Positions 12,506 through 20,522 are shown, counted from the stretch's first letter. The stretch is 28,477 bases of DNA from JAGOQQ01 sp031973235 (GCA_031973235.1 DALYDM010000008.1:1-28477), one strand, 5' to 3'. Numbers and translations: made by a program. Notes: generated by a model from the sequence alone, not told the origin.

Positions 12506-15500
12506 ATGTCGAAACAGTTTGTGCATCTCCATACTCATTCTCACTATTCACTTCTGGATGGTCTTTCAAAAATTCCCGAACTTGTTAAAAAAGCCAAGTC
12601 TTACGGAATGCCTGCGCTCGCACTGACCGACCATGGAAGCATGTATGCAGCAATTGAGTTTTATAAAGAATGTAAAAAAGCTGATATAAAACCGATCATC
12701 GGAGTAGAAGCATATATTGCAAACAGGTCTCGCTTTGACAAAGATCCTGGCATAGACAACAAGCGATTTCACCTTACATTACTTGCGAGAAATACTCAGG
12801 GGTATAAGAATTTGATGACTCTTGTAACAAAAGCGAATCTTGAAGGATACTACTACAAACCACGAATGGACAAAGACATTCTTAAAGAATACGCAGATGG
12901 GCTTATATGCCTCACTGGATGTCCTGGAAGTGAGTTCGTACACTATCTCAAAAACGACGACTTAGACAGCGCACGAGGGCTTGTTCAGTTTTATATAGAC
13001 ATATTTGGACGTGACTATGTGTTTGTGGAGATCATGAAGCATGATGAAGTTGAATGGTATGTACCACTTCAAAAGAAAATACAAGCCATTGCTGAAGAAT
13101 TTAAACTTCCAATGGTTGGAACATGGGATTCTCACTATCTTCACAAAGATGACAATGAGGCACACGACACTCTCGTGGCTATAAACACTGGAACAGAAGT
13201 CGGTTCATCAAAGATGTCCATGAAGGCAGGAAATTATTCTTTTATAAGTCCCGAAGAAGCACATGAGGTATTCAAAGATTTTCCTGGAGCTGCTGAAAAC
13301 ACAGTAAAAGTGGCAGAACTGGTAGATATTGAAGTTGACCTAGGAAATCTATACTTCCCAACATACGAAATCCCAGACGGAAGATCACCTGATGACGTAC
13401 TAAAAGAAATGGCACTCCAAGGTATCGACCGACTCGAAATACCTCATTCTGATGAAATAATGACACGACTCAACTACGAGCTCGATGTCATAAAAATGAA
13501 AGGATATCCTTCATACTTTTTGGTCGTGGCAGATCTGATGCGCTTTGCACGCGAAGCAGGAATTCTCACCAACACTNNNNNNNNNNGTGGAATCACGAAC
13601 GTTAATCCAATCGAATACAATCTTCCTTTTGAGCGATTTTTAAATCCTTACCGTCCTTCTGCTCCCGATATCGATATGGACATCGCCGACAATCGTCGTG
13701 ATGACCTTATTGAATATGCGCGAAAAAAATATGGCGAAGACAGAGTCGCACAGATAGGAACATTTGGAACAATGGCTGCACGAGGTGCAGTGAAAGATGT
13801 TGCTCGAGCACTTGGATATCCGTATGCAATCGGTGACCGAATCTCAAAGCTCATACCAATGGGTTCACAAGGATTTCCAATGACCATCGACCACGCAATC
13901 GAAATCACTCCTGAACTTAAGGATATTTACGACAAAGAAAAAGATACCAAAAAAATTATTGACCTTGCAAAAAAACTCGAAGGTGGTGCTCGGCACATTT
14001 CTGTCCATGCTGCAGGTGTGGTAATTTCTCCACGCCCAATCACAGAATTTACTCCAGTACAGCTCGACCCTAAAGGTGGGAAAATTATTACTCAATACGA
14101 CATGTATTCTATCGAAGATGCAGGTCTTCCAAAATTCGACTTCCTTGGAATTCGAAACCTTTCTTTTCTCGCAGAATCTATCAACATTGTTCGAAAGCTC
14201 TACAACATAGAAGTAGATCTTGTAAAAGTTCCACTTGATGACAAGAAAACATTTGAAATGCTTGCCCGAGGAGAAACAGAAGGTCTGTTCCAGCTCAACG
14301 GTGGCGGAATGACTCAAAAACTCGTGAAGCTCAAACCAACAAGTATCCACGACATTAATGTCATGGTAGCACTCTATCGTCCAGGACCGATGCAGACGAT
14401 CGATGAGTATATCGACAGAAAGCAAGGCAAAAAGCCGATAGTATACTACCACCCAAAAATGAAGAGTTACCTTGGTGCTTCACTTGGACTGATGGTGTAT
14501 CAAGATGACCTGCTTTTTACTGCTATCGAGCTTGCAGGATACGACTGGGGTGAAGTAGACAAATTTCGTAAAGCGGTAGGTAAAAAAATTCCTGAAGAAA
14601 TGGCAAAGCAACATATTCGATTCGTTGATGGTTGCCAGTCACATTCAAAAATGACAAAAAAGGAAGCCGAATTTATTTGGACACTTTTCGAGCCATTCCA
14701 AGGATACGGATTCAACAAGGCACATGCAGCAAGTTACGGAAAACTTGCGTATCACACTGCATACATGAAAGCGAACTTTCCTGTTGCCTACATGACCGCA
14801 ATGCTCACCGCTGAATCAGGTGATGTTGAAACTATTGGAATTTATGTCAACGAATGCCGACGTATGGGTATCAATGTTTTACCTCCTGACGTCAATGAAA
14901 GTCTCGGAGGATTTGCAATTGCACCAGAAGAAGGAAAAACAATTATTGAAAGTAGGACAATACGTTTCGGTCTTTATACAATAAAAAATCTTGGAGGTGA
15001 TATTTCTGATGCAATAATAGAAGAAAGAAAGAAAAATGGCCACTATAAAGATTTATCGGATTTTCTTACTCGTGTTCAACATAAAAATCTTAACAAAAAA
15101 TCTATTGAAGCTCTCATAAAGTCTGGTGCAATGGATTTATTTGGAGAGCGTGGCGAACTACTCGCAAACTTTGAGGATATGCTTGCATTCAATCGAGAAA
15201 TCGGACGCCTTGCCTCTGCATCACAAGCATCCCTTTTTGGTGATATGAATGAACAAATTTTACCTACGTTTACTCTTACCCACACAGCACCTGCATCAAA
15301 ACCTGAAAAGCTCGCATGGGAAAAAGAACTTCTTGGACTTTATATTTCTGGACATCCACTTGATAGAATCCGTGAAAAACTAGAATCAAAGCCCGTAAAT
15401 ATAAAAGTAATTCGTGAGGAATTCGGAAATGGTCGCCCTGTAACAATCGGAGGAATGGTTGAAGAATCACGAGTAGTGATTACTAAAAACAACGACCGTA

Positions 15501-15676
15501 TGGCCTTTATAAAATTTACTGACTTCACAGGAACAATCGAAGCAGTAGTATTCCCAAAACTCTACAAAGATACCGCTCTTTTGTTTGAAGCTGAAAAATG
15601 CCTTGCAATGGTAGCAAAAGTATCCATACGTGATGGTGAAAAATCTCTTATTGTGGAAAATGCGAAAGAAATATAG
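12506..15676 (+). CDS. dnaE: DNA polymerase III alpha subunit (DnaE)
   Basis: DnaE is the replicative polymerase subunit. The protein is about 1,056 residues as assembled. It begins with a PHP domain (HLHTHSHYS at 7-15, LTDHG at 40-44, GVEAY, then WDSHYLHKDD), whose metal-binding residues look well kept and could give proofreading activity. The polymerase core has PDIDMDI (two catalytic aspartates), KFDFLGIRNL (third aspartate) and VYQDDLL where E. coli has YQEQ. A helix-hairpin-helix region (LNKKSIEALIKSGAMDLFG) and an OB fold (VTIGGMVEESRVVIT) follow, and the C-terminal tau-binding domain appears absent. A 10-N gap removes the conserved RGSAAGS-like loop. I start at 12506 because the ATG at 12497 directly abuts the -10 TATACT. 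Confidence 0.96.
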   Translation: MSKQFVHLHTHSHYSLLDGLSKIPELVKKAKSYGMPALALTDHGSMYAAIEFYKECKKADIKPIIGVEAYIANRSRFDKDPGIDNKRFHLTLLARNTQGYKNLMTLVTKANLEGYYYKPRMDKDILKEYADGLICLTGCPGSEFVHYLKNDDLDSARGLVQFYIDIFGRDYVFVEIMKHDEVEWYVPLQKKIQAIAEEFKLPMVGTWDSHYLHKDDNEAHDTLVAINTGTEVGSSKMSMKAGNYSFISPEEAHEVFKDFPGAAENTVKVAELVDIEVDLGNLYFPTYEIPDGRSPDDVLKEMALQGIDRLEIPHSDEIMTRLNYELDVIKMKGYPSYFLVVADLMRFAREAGILTNTXXXXGITNVNPIEYNLPFERFLNPYRPSAPDIDMDIADNRRDDLIEYARKKYGEDRVAQIGTFGTMAARGAVKDVARALGYPYAIGDRISKLIPMGSQGFPMTIDHAIEITPELKDIYDKEKDTKKIIDLAKKLEGGARHISVHAAGVVISPRPITEFTPVQLDPKGGKIITQYDMYSIEDAGLPKFDFLGIRNLSFLAESINIVRKLYNIEVDLVKVPLDDKKTFEMLARGETEGLFQLNGGGMTQKLVKLKPTSIHDINVMVALYRPGPMQTIDEYIDRKQGKKPIVYYHPKMKSYLGASLGLMVYQDDLLFTAIELAGYDWGEVDKFRKAVGKKIPEEMAKQHIRFVDGCQSHSKMTKKEAEFIWTLFEPFQGYGFNKAHAASYGKLAYHTAYMKANFPVAYMTAMLTAESGDVETIGIYVNECRRMGINVLPPDVNESLGGFAIAPEEGKTIIESRTIRFGLYTIKNLGGDISDAIIEERKKNGHYKDLSDFLTRVQHKNLNKKSIEALIKSGAMDLFGERGELLANFEDMLAFNREIGRLASASQASLFGDMNEQILPTFTLTHTAPASKPEKLAWEKELLGLYISGHPLDRIREKLESKPVNIKVIREEFGNGRPVTIGGMVEESRVVITKNNDRMAFIKFTDFTGTIEAVVFPKLYKDTALLFEAEKCLAMVAKVSIRDGEKSLIVENAKEI
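13577..13586. other. assembly gap (10 N) inside dnaE
   Basis: Ten N bases follow the codons for ILTNT and precede GITNVNP. In DnaE proteins this point normally holds RGSAAGSLVSY and one or two more residues, so about 37 bases are probably missing. A loss of that size equals 10 modulo 3, which is why the frame remains open. Confidence 0.95.
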
Positions 15677-15704
15677 TTGACACTTTTTTTCATGGTGGTA
15701 CTAT
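15677..15704 (+). promoter_or_regulatory. promoter of the 15724-16056 gene
   Basis: TTGACA (15677-15682) begins at the base after the dnaE stop codon. After a 16-base spacer comes TACTAT (15699-15704). The predicted leader is about 13 bases. Confidence 0.75.
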
Positions 15705-15723
15705 TTAAAAAACAATCAAGAAC

Positions 15724-16056
15724 ATGAAAAAAAGCATTCAATCAAATGACGGAATAAGTCTTCTGTTGCCTGACTGCGCAAAAGAAGTCGAAGAAAGAAT
15801 TAAAAAAGGGTTTCTTCCTGAGAAAGCAGCACAAAGTGTGTATAATTCACACCCACTTCTCAAGAATGTACTCAAAAACCCACAACAATTTTTATTAATG
15901 CTAAAGGAAAAATTTCCAAGAATTTTCCCAGCGGCAAGTTCACAAGACATTCGTGACGCAGCACAAAGATTTTTACGCCAAGGAGGCGATAGAGATTTCC
16001 TGGAGGACATTTCCTCACAAGAAGAATACACAAGGGCTCTAAATGCTCTTTTGTAA
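15724..16056 (+). CDS. hypothetical protein, 110 aa
   Basis: I do not recognise this small soluble protein. It is helical by composition, with a charged middle (EVEERIKKGFLPEKAAQSV, NPQQFLLMLKEKFPRIFP) and a C-terminus containing DIRDAAQRFLRQGGDRDFLEDI. The run of short helices and the RxFLRQGGD motif suggest a protein- or nucleic-acid-binding adaptor, but that is a guess. It has an excellent promoter starting right after dnaE and a strong terminator five bases after its stop, so it is a true independent gene. Confidence 0.75.
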   Translation: MKKSIQSNDGISLLLPDCAKEVEERIKKGFLPEKAAQSVYNSHPLLKNVLKNPQQFLLMLKEKFPRIFPAASSQDIRDAAQRFLRQGGDRDFLEDISSQEEYTRALNALL

Positions 16057-16060
16057 AATC

Positions 16061-16095
16061 AAAAAAGCGCGAACCAAGATGGTTTGCGCTTTTTT
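16061..16095. terminator. bidirectional terminator
   Basis: AAAAAAGCGC, AACCA, a short loop, TGGTT and GCGCTTTTTT form a long hairpin serving the plus-strand gene at 15724-16056 and the convergent minus-strand gene at 16102-16710. Confidence 0.9.
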
Positions 16096-16101
16096 AATTT
16101 T

Positions 16102-16710
16102 TTAAGACGTTGCAATATCTTCAAGTGAAGTGTTCTCAATGTCTTTCATGATTTTCATCACTTGGTCTGCATATTCAGGAACAATACTAGGAGGGTTGTA
16201 TGTCTGAAGGATTTCCTTCACATCTTTACCATCATAATAATGATCTGTGTTTGGGTGGTTACCAGCTAAGTGTTGAGTAACCTTTTCAATTGCTGTATCG
16301 ACTGACTCGAAACCAAATTTACATGATCCCCATCCAAACGGATTGTTTGGTGCTTTTGGGTTTTTACACATAAACTTACCCCCTGTTGTCTCACGCATAG
16401 CAATCGCTGCTACAAGACGCCAATCAAGGCCATTTTCATCAGCAGCTTTAACGAAAGTCTCTCCATGTCCTGCAAGTGGAAGCTCACGGGACGCGAAGTA
16501 TTCGTCGATACGTGCGGCACGAGTATCTACAACAATCTGCGTGTTATCAGATGATGCAATACTATTATTGATTTTAAGTGACGCTACGATTGAATTTGCA
16601 AAACCTGAGGACGGAGCCTGTTGGACTGGTCCAGGGGTTGCAAACATTGTTGTTACTAATGGAATAAAAAGTAATGAGTGTGCGTATCGTACTAGTGTGT
16701 TTTTTTGCAT
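16102..16710 (-). CDS. secreted glucosaminidase/lysozyme-like wall hydrolase
   Basis: The 202-residue protein has a signal sequence (MQKNTLVRYAHSLLFIPLVTTMFA) and a lysozyme-like domain from about residue 80. Within it, LVAAIAMRETTGGKFMCKNPKAP has the likely catalytic glutamate in MRETTGG, followed by NNPFGWGSCKFGFESVDTAIEKVTQHL, and YNPPSIVPEYADQVMKIM as the C-terminal helix. This is the mannosyl-glycoprotein endo-beta-N-acetylglucosaminidase pattern, which cleaves the glycan strands of peptidoglycan. Two cysteines close to the active site may form a disulfide. I start at 16708-16710 because the region upstream is an 85-base leader and promoter, although the frame remains open to 16830. It probably remodels the wall during growth or when surface proteins are assembled. 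Confidence 0.88.
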   Translation of the reverse strand: MQKNTLVRYAHSLLFIPLVTTMFATPGPVQQAPSSGFANSIVASLKINNSIASSDNTQIVVDTRAARIDEYFASRELPLAGHGETFVKAADENGLDWRLVAAIAMRETTGGKFMCKNPKAPNNPFGWGSCKFGFESVDTAIEKVTQHLAGNHPNTDHYYDGKDVKEILQTYNPPSIVPEYADQVMKIMKDIENTSLEDIATS

Positions 16711-16795
16711 AAGTAACGGTTGAGCTCCGTCGAACTTCGTGGTAGAAATCCCTTTTAGGGAAAATAAAACACCCAAATAATATATATTTGGGCTT
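16711..16795 (-). promoter_or_regulatory. structured 5' leader of the wall-hydrolase gene
   Basis: The predicted leader holds four hairpins in a row: CCCAAATA/TATTTGGG (16772-16792), followed by a U-rich stretch; CCCT/AGGG (16750-16760); CGAA/TTCG; and ACGG/CCGT just before the ATG. I match it to no known riboswitch. Most genes here have no leader at all, so this one stands out as likely regulatory. Confidence 0.45.
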
Positions 16796-16801
16796 GTTAA
16801 T

Positions 16802-16830
16802 ATAGTAGCATATATGACCAGAAAAGTCAA
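16802..16830 (-). promoter_or_regulatory. promoter of the wall-hydrolase gene
   Basis: TTGACT (16825-16830), a 17-base spacer and TACTAT (16802-16807) on the minus strand start transcription near 16795. Confidence 0.75.
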
Positions 16831-16863
16831 TAGTTATACCATATTTTTAGTATGCGTCAAATT

Positions 16864-16894
16864 AAAAATACCCTTATAAAATAAGGGTATTTTT
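16864..16894. terminator. terminator ending the surface-protein block
   Basis: AAAAATACCCTTAT and ATAAGGGTATTTTT form a perfect 14-pair hairpin with a three-base loop, 45 bases past the stop codon of the last surface gene. It can work in both directions. Confidence 0.9.
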
Positions 16895-16905
16895 GGGTAT
16901 TTACT

Positions 16906-16934
16906 TTGACATTCCTGTATAGAAATTGTACTAT
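16906..16934 (+). promoter_or_regulatory. consensus promoter firing antisense to a surface gene
   Basis: TTGACA (16906-16911), a 17-base spacer and TACTAT (16929-16934) lie on the plus strand and point into the 3' end of the minus-strand gene at 16940-18739. No plus-strand gene follows. A frame starting at 16926 overlaps the -10 and looks spurious. Confidence 0.55.
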
Positions 16935-16939
16935 TTCAA

Positions 16940-18739
16940 CTACTTTTCATTTAACGACTCTAGTCCATCCTTCATTGATTGCATTCTTGAGGAAATAATC
17001 CTTTCAGCATCCTCAATATCGCGAGTATGTTGTAAAATAAGCTTTTTTTCTTCCTCATTTGTTCCATTCATGAGCGTTGCACGCTTTAGGGTTTCTGCAT
17101 CCTCAGAAAGAATATCGAAACTTCTCGCAAGGAGATGTTCTGTATCCTTTAGCTCATGTGTTATTTTATACTTCATCAATCGCATTTTATACCAAATAAA
17201 TGCAAGTAAGAATGCCAAAACTAAAACTAGTATAAGTATAGGAATCAGAAAACTACCTCCAAATATACCAGCAAGAATTCCTGATGAATTAATGACCACA
17301 ATCACAGGTTCAGATGGCTCACTGGTTGCACCGTCTGAATTTGTGGCTCGTGCACTGATGATATATGTATCTGCTTTAAATCGTTCGGAAAGTACTACGG
17401 TAAATGTGCCATCAGCACGCGCCTGTGTAGTTGTTTCAAAAACTACACCCTCCTTATTTTTACTGTTATAAAACATCTTTCCACCAGACACGGTACTGTT
17501 TTCAGCTGACAAAGAGAGTACAACATCATAGTTTGGAAGTGTCGTTCCTTTTATTATTATTGGTTCTCCTTCATTAACTACACCAGAATACTCTGTAATT
17601 TTAGGGACTGGCAATCCAGTGATTGTAAACGAAATTTTCTCTTTAATACTATTTCCGGCTCGATCTTTTGCGGTTACTGTCATTGTGTGTACACCTGGTG
17701 AGAGTGCTGGTGTCTCATATACATTTGAAGAACTCTCGAACCATGTTGTTCCATAATTCGTTCCTATTTCAATCTCATATTCTTTAACTCCTGAGCTTTC
17801 ATCCTCTGACTCAAACATAAATCTTGCTCGAGGACTCATCTTCGACACCTTGTCCATTTCAGTTATTAGCAATCTTGATGGAGGTTTTGTATCAATTTGA
17901 AATCTGAAGTGTGCAATAGATCCCCACCCCTTATCATTTTTTGTTCGTACATGCAAATACCACTCCCCATCTTCAAGTTCATCTGTTGAATAGAGCGAAA
18001 CCATTCCTTTGGACACAGTGCCTGGATTTGTAGTAGGTTTTTGATCAACAAGATACGAAACACCTGTCGTATCTGGTGCCAAGCTCCACGCAAAAGATGC
18101 TTTGTTTAAGTTGTACCATTCAAAACCACTTGGATGAGTCGATGAGATGACCTGTGGTGCAAGTGGAAGACCCTTACCTGCTTTGTCTGTAGTAAATTCA
18201 GACCCAACAGGTCCAAGGGTAAAAAACCCATCTCGTACAGAAGATAGAATATTTGTCCCTTTTCCATCATTTGCCAATATTGACGCTGAAAGAAAATTTA
18301 TCGACGCAGAACCTTGTGTTTTAACTTTAAATGTTATTGTAAAAACAGAACCCCGAGAGCCTTTATATCCAGGATTAAGTACTACACCTTCAAATCTAAC
18401 AACACCTGGCTCATTTGCATACTCACCAGGATCAATGGTCCAGAAGTTTACTATCGAAGATGATTTCGAAACAGAAGTAACCGTAAGTTTATCAGACGGA
18501 TAATTTATACGTCCTGACAATGCGTTCAAAGACTGATCGGTGCTCATCGCATAGACCGAAACCTGAAATGTGTCGCCCACATTATAATTTCCAGAATTCG
18601 GAGAAACAACGAGACTTGCAGCATCTACATGTGCGGTGCCAATAAAAAACATGTAGCACAAAAGCATACACCCGAAAATAAAATGTATACCATTGAAAAG
18701 TTTTTTACTTTTTTCTACGAATAATATAGACATACGCAT
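16940..18739 (-). CDS. membrane-anchored cohesin-like surface protein, 599 aa
   Basis: After a long signal sequence (cleavage near residue 40, HVDA) comes a cohesin-like domain (about 41-175). It has SPNSGNYNVGDTFQVSVYA, INYPSDKLTVTSV, VVRFEGVV, FTITFKVK and a closing ILANDGKGT, the usual strand pattern of cohesins. Next is a stretch like fibronectin III or Ig domains (about 180-370, with WYLHVRTKNDKGWGSIAHF and FMFESEDESSGVKEYE), then another Ig-like domain (about 375-480), one membrane helix (about 494-515, SFLIPILILVLVLAFLLAFI), and a cytoplasmic coiled coil of some 84 residues. The N-terminus faces out. Its first 35 bases overlap the upstream gene, with GGTGAG as a plausible ribosome site before ATG 18737-18739. 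It would bind dockerin ligands, such as the protein at 19595-20497. Confidence 0.85.
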   Translation of the reverse strand: MRMSILFVEKSKKLFNGIHFIFGCMLLCYMFFIGTAHVDAASLVVSPNSGNYNVGDTFQVSVYAMSTDQSLNALSGRINYPSDKLTVTSVSKSSSIVNFWTIDPGEYANEPGVVRFEGVVLNPGYKGSRGSVFTITFKVKTQGSASINFLSASILANDGKGTNILSSVRDGFFTLGPVGSEFTTDKAGKGLPLAPQVISSTHPSGFEWYNLNKASFAWSLAPDTTGVSYLVDQKPTTNPGTVSKGMVSLYSTDELEDGEWYLHVRTKNDKGWGSIAHFRFQIDTKPPSRLLITEMDKVSKMSPRARFMFESEDESSGVKEYEIEIGTNYGTTWFESSSNVYETPALSPGVHTMTVTAKDRAGNSIKEKISFTITGLPVPKITEYSGVVNEGEPIIIKGTTLPNYDVVLSLSAENSTVSGGKMFYNSKNKEGVVFETTTQARADGTFTVVLSERFKADTYIISARATNSDGATSEPSEPVIVVINSSGILAGIFGGSFLIPILILVLVLAFLLAFIWYKMRLMKYKITHELKDTEHLLARSFDILSEDAETLKRATLMNGTNEEEKKLILQHTRDIEDAERIISSRMQSMKDGLESLNEK

Positions 18740-19592
18740 ATATACTCACCGCAACCAACACTACCAGCAAACCAATGAAAACATACATTCCGAGCGTACT
18801 CAATGGATTTTTATCAAAGACAATACGTGCTTCTCGTTCATTTCCATTCTTGTCCACTGCGATAACTCTTATGTTTGACGTGAGCGATTGATTCTTAAGT
18901 AAGTATGGACTTTCAGCTGTTACCCATTTTTTAAAACCTTCTTTTACTTTATAGTATGACACACCAGTTTCTTTATCTTTCGCTTCGAACGCAAGAAAAT
19001 ATTTCCCTTGGAAAAATCTATCATCTCTTTTAACTAAGACAGAAAACGGCTCTGGTGGTGTAATGTCATATGAAAAATCCTGAACAAGAACACCTTCTGG
19101 CGAAACTGAGAATTCGTATGGTAATGTTTTTGTTTCAACAACCGTACCCTTTCCATCATTATTAAATACCTGAGAACTCACAAACGATAAAGAACCTTTG
19201 CCGTCTTTCTTTGCGATAAAAACAAGACGAGTTACTTTTGCTGCAGAAACAGAATTTGTCACAGGGTCAATCAACCCACTGAAACCTCCAGCTACAATAC
19301 CGGCAAAATGTATTGAGTTCCCATTTACTGCTGGTGTTTCAATCCATCCTGTAATTATTGAATTCGTATCAAAATAATCAACATACTCAAGAATATCTTG
19401 TGGAAAAATTATGTCGCTTTCGATGGCATTAATTGATTCATTTTCTGGATCTATGTATACATCAAAATAAATCTTATCTCCAGTCTTAAAATCCTGAGTT
19501 GGGGACGAAAAATAAACCTCTGCTGCAAGTGCATGATGAGTCATTGAAAATCCAAAGAATGCGATTATACAAAGTAGAAGTAGTTTTTTCAT
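18705..19592 (-). CDS. membrane-anchored cohesin-like surface protein, 295 aa
   Basis: This is a shorter relative of the next gene. A signal peptide (MKKLLLLCIIAFFGFSMTHHALA) is followed by a cohesin-like domain (about 24-160) with SPTQDFKTGDKIYFDVYID, DIIFPQDILEYV, IHFAGIVAGG and VFNNDGKGT. A small beta domain (about 170-255, PPEPFSVLVKRDDRFFQGK) and one C-terminal membrane helix (about 265-288) with a short basic tail (YIIRRKK) complete it. I start at the ATG at 19590-19592 because AGGA lies six bases before it; a start at 19605 would overlap the upstream gene. Only two bases separate the upstream stop from this ATG, and its own 3' end overlaps the next start, so the three genes are translationally coupled. 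Confidence 0.85.
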   Translation of the reverse strand: MKKLLLLCIIAFFGFSMTHHALAAEVYFSSPTQDFKTGDKIYFDVYIDPENESINAIESDIIFPQDILEYVDYFDTNSIITGWIETPAVNGNSIHFAGIVAGGFSGLIDPVTNSVSAAKVTRLVFIAKKDGKGSLSFVSSQVFNNDGKGTVVETKTLPYEFSVSPEGVLVQDFSYDITPPEPFSVLVKRDDRFFQGKYFLAFEAKDKETGVSYYKVKEGFKKWVTAESPYLLKNQSLTSNIRVIAVDKNGNEREARIVFDKNPLSTLGMYVFIGLLVVLVAVSIYAYVYIIRRKK

Positions 19593-19594
19593 AA

Positions 19595-20497
19595 TTATCC
19601 TGTCCAATAAAATGCCATAATACTAAAATCAACAATAGTCACAATTCCGTCTTTATTTAAATCAACATACGATGGGGGCTGACTCTTTTTATACCAAAAT
19701 GCAAGAATACTAAAATCAACAATATTCACATAACCGTCCTGATTCAAATCAGCATCTATATATGAATTTGTATTGGTATTTTTGAGAATTGTTTCGTTTC
19801 CTACTTTAAAGTATGTAAGTTTTCCGTATTGACTTACCTCGTTAGTGTATACCGCTTTTGATTTTGCAGAATGATCTCCAAGTTCCAATATTGATGTATC
19901 AAGATTAAATAGGTACGCACCACCAGAATCAGAAGGTACTTGAAAAAAATGAGGTACTAATGAATTTACGTTAATTGTGACATTACTATTTGGAGCAGTT
20001 TGCCCAAAAATACTCACAGTATCACCTTGCTTGACTTGCACTTTGTCAGTGTCAATCGTAGGCGCAAGAAAAATGCCAGAGATTGTTGCCTGCACACCCT
20101 GTGTAATCATCATAGGAAAAGTAAACAACGTTGATCTTCTACCTAATGAGTCTTCAGACCATACAGAAAATGTATATGTTGAAGGTGATAACCCGCTTAC
20201 AATGATCTCAAAATGCGCGTCTGGTCCTGCAATTGTAGATACAATTTGTTGACCATCCTTGAGCACAACAACAGTAGATAGCGGATATGCTCTTCCTACG
20301 AATTTAACTCCAGTAAAAATTCCACCTGTCCCTGAAGATCCACCTCCTCCACTACCGCAGTTATTACCACACCCAGAAGAATCTTGTACTACAGCAGTGA
20401 TGTTTATACTTTCTGAATATTGAGCATGTACAATATCATCAAAAAAAATTGAAGAACAAAGTAGCGAGAATGAAAGTAGTACAAATAATTGCTTCAT
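19595..20497 (-). CDS. secreted dockerin protein with Ig-like domains, 300 aa
   Basis: A signal peptide (cleavage near residue 25, VHA) precedes a cysteine- and glycine-rich linker (GCGNNCGSGGGGSSG, about 42-56) and two Ig-like regions (about 60-140, with FVGRAYPLSTVVVLKDG; about 145-240, with QGDTVSIFGQTAPNSNVTI). The C-terminus is a type I dockerin: two calcium-loop repeats, DLNQDGYVNIVD (250-261) and DLNKDGIVTIVD (279-290), each followed by FSILAFWY or FSIMAFYW. Loop positions 1, 3, 5 and 12 carry the expected D/N residues. There is no C-terminal membrane helix, so the protein is released or held by binding. Dockerins bind cohesins, and the two genes that follow encode cohesin-like proteins. 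Confidence 0.88.
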   Translation of the reverse strand: MKQLFVLLSFSLLCSSIFFDDIVHAQYSESINITAVVQDSSGCGNNCGSGGGGSSGTGGIFTGVKFVGRAYPLSTVVVLKDGQQIVSTIAGPDAHFEIIVSGLSPSTYTFSVWSEDSLGRRSTLFTFPMMITQGVQATISGIFLAPTIDTDKVQVKQGDTVSIFGQTAPNSNVTINVNSLVPHFFQVPSDSGGAYLFNLDTSILELGDHSAKSKAVYTNEVSQYGKLTYFKVGNETILKNTNTNSYIDADLNQDGYVNIVDFSILAFWYKKSQPPSYVDLNKDGIVTIVDFSIMAFYWTG

Positions 20498-20522
20498 TTA
20501 TTCAGATAGTTATTGATTACTT

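Noticed and set aside
12467..12544. Upstream extension of rnhB
   Set aside because: It would run through the divergent dnaE promoter and start codon; the inner ATG gives the standard RNase HII N-terminus.
13865..14452. 195-codon minus-strand open frame inside dnaE
   Set aside because: It is the complement of the conserved polymerase core; the protein shows no plausible domain.
16711..16830. 40-codon extension of the wall-hydrolase gene
   Set aside because: It covers the promoter and hairpin leader and would hide the signal peptide.
16926..17471. 181-codon plus-strand open frame after the antisense promoter
   Set aside because: Its first ATG overlaps the -10 and the frame lies opposite a well-supported surface gene. 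The composition is that of an antisense shadow.
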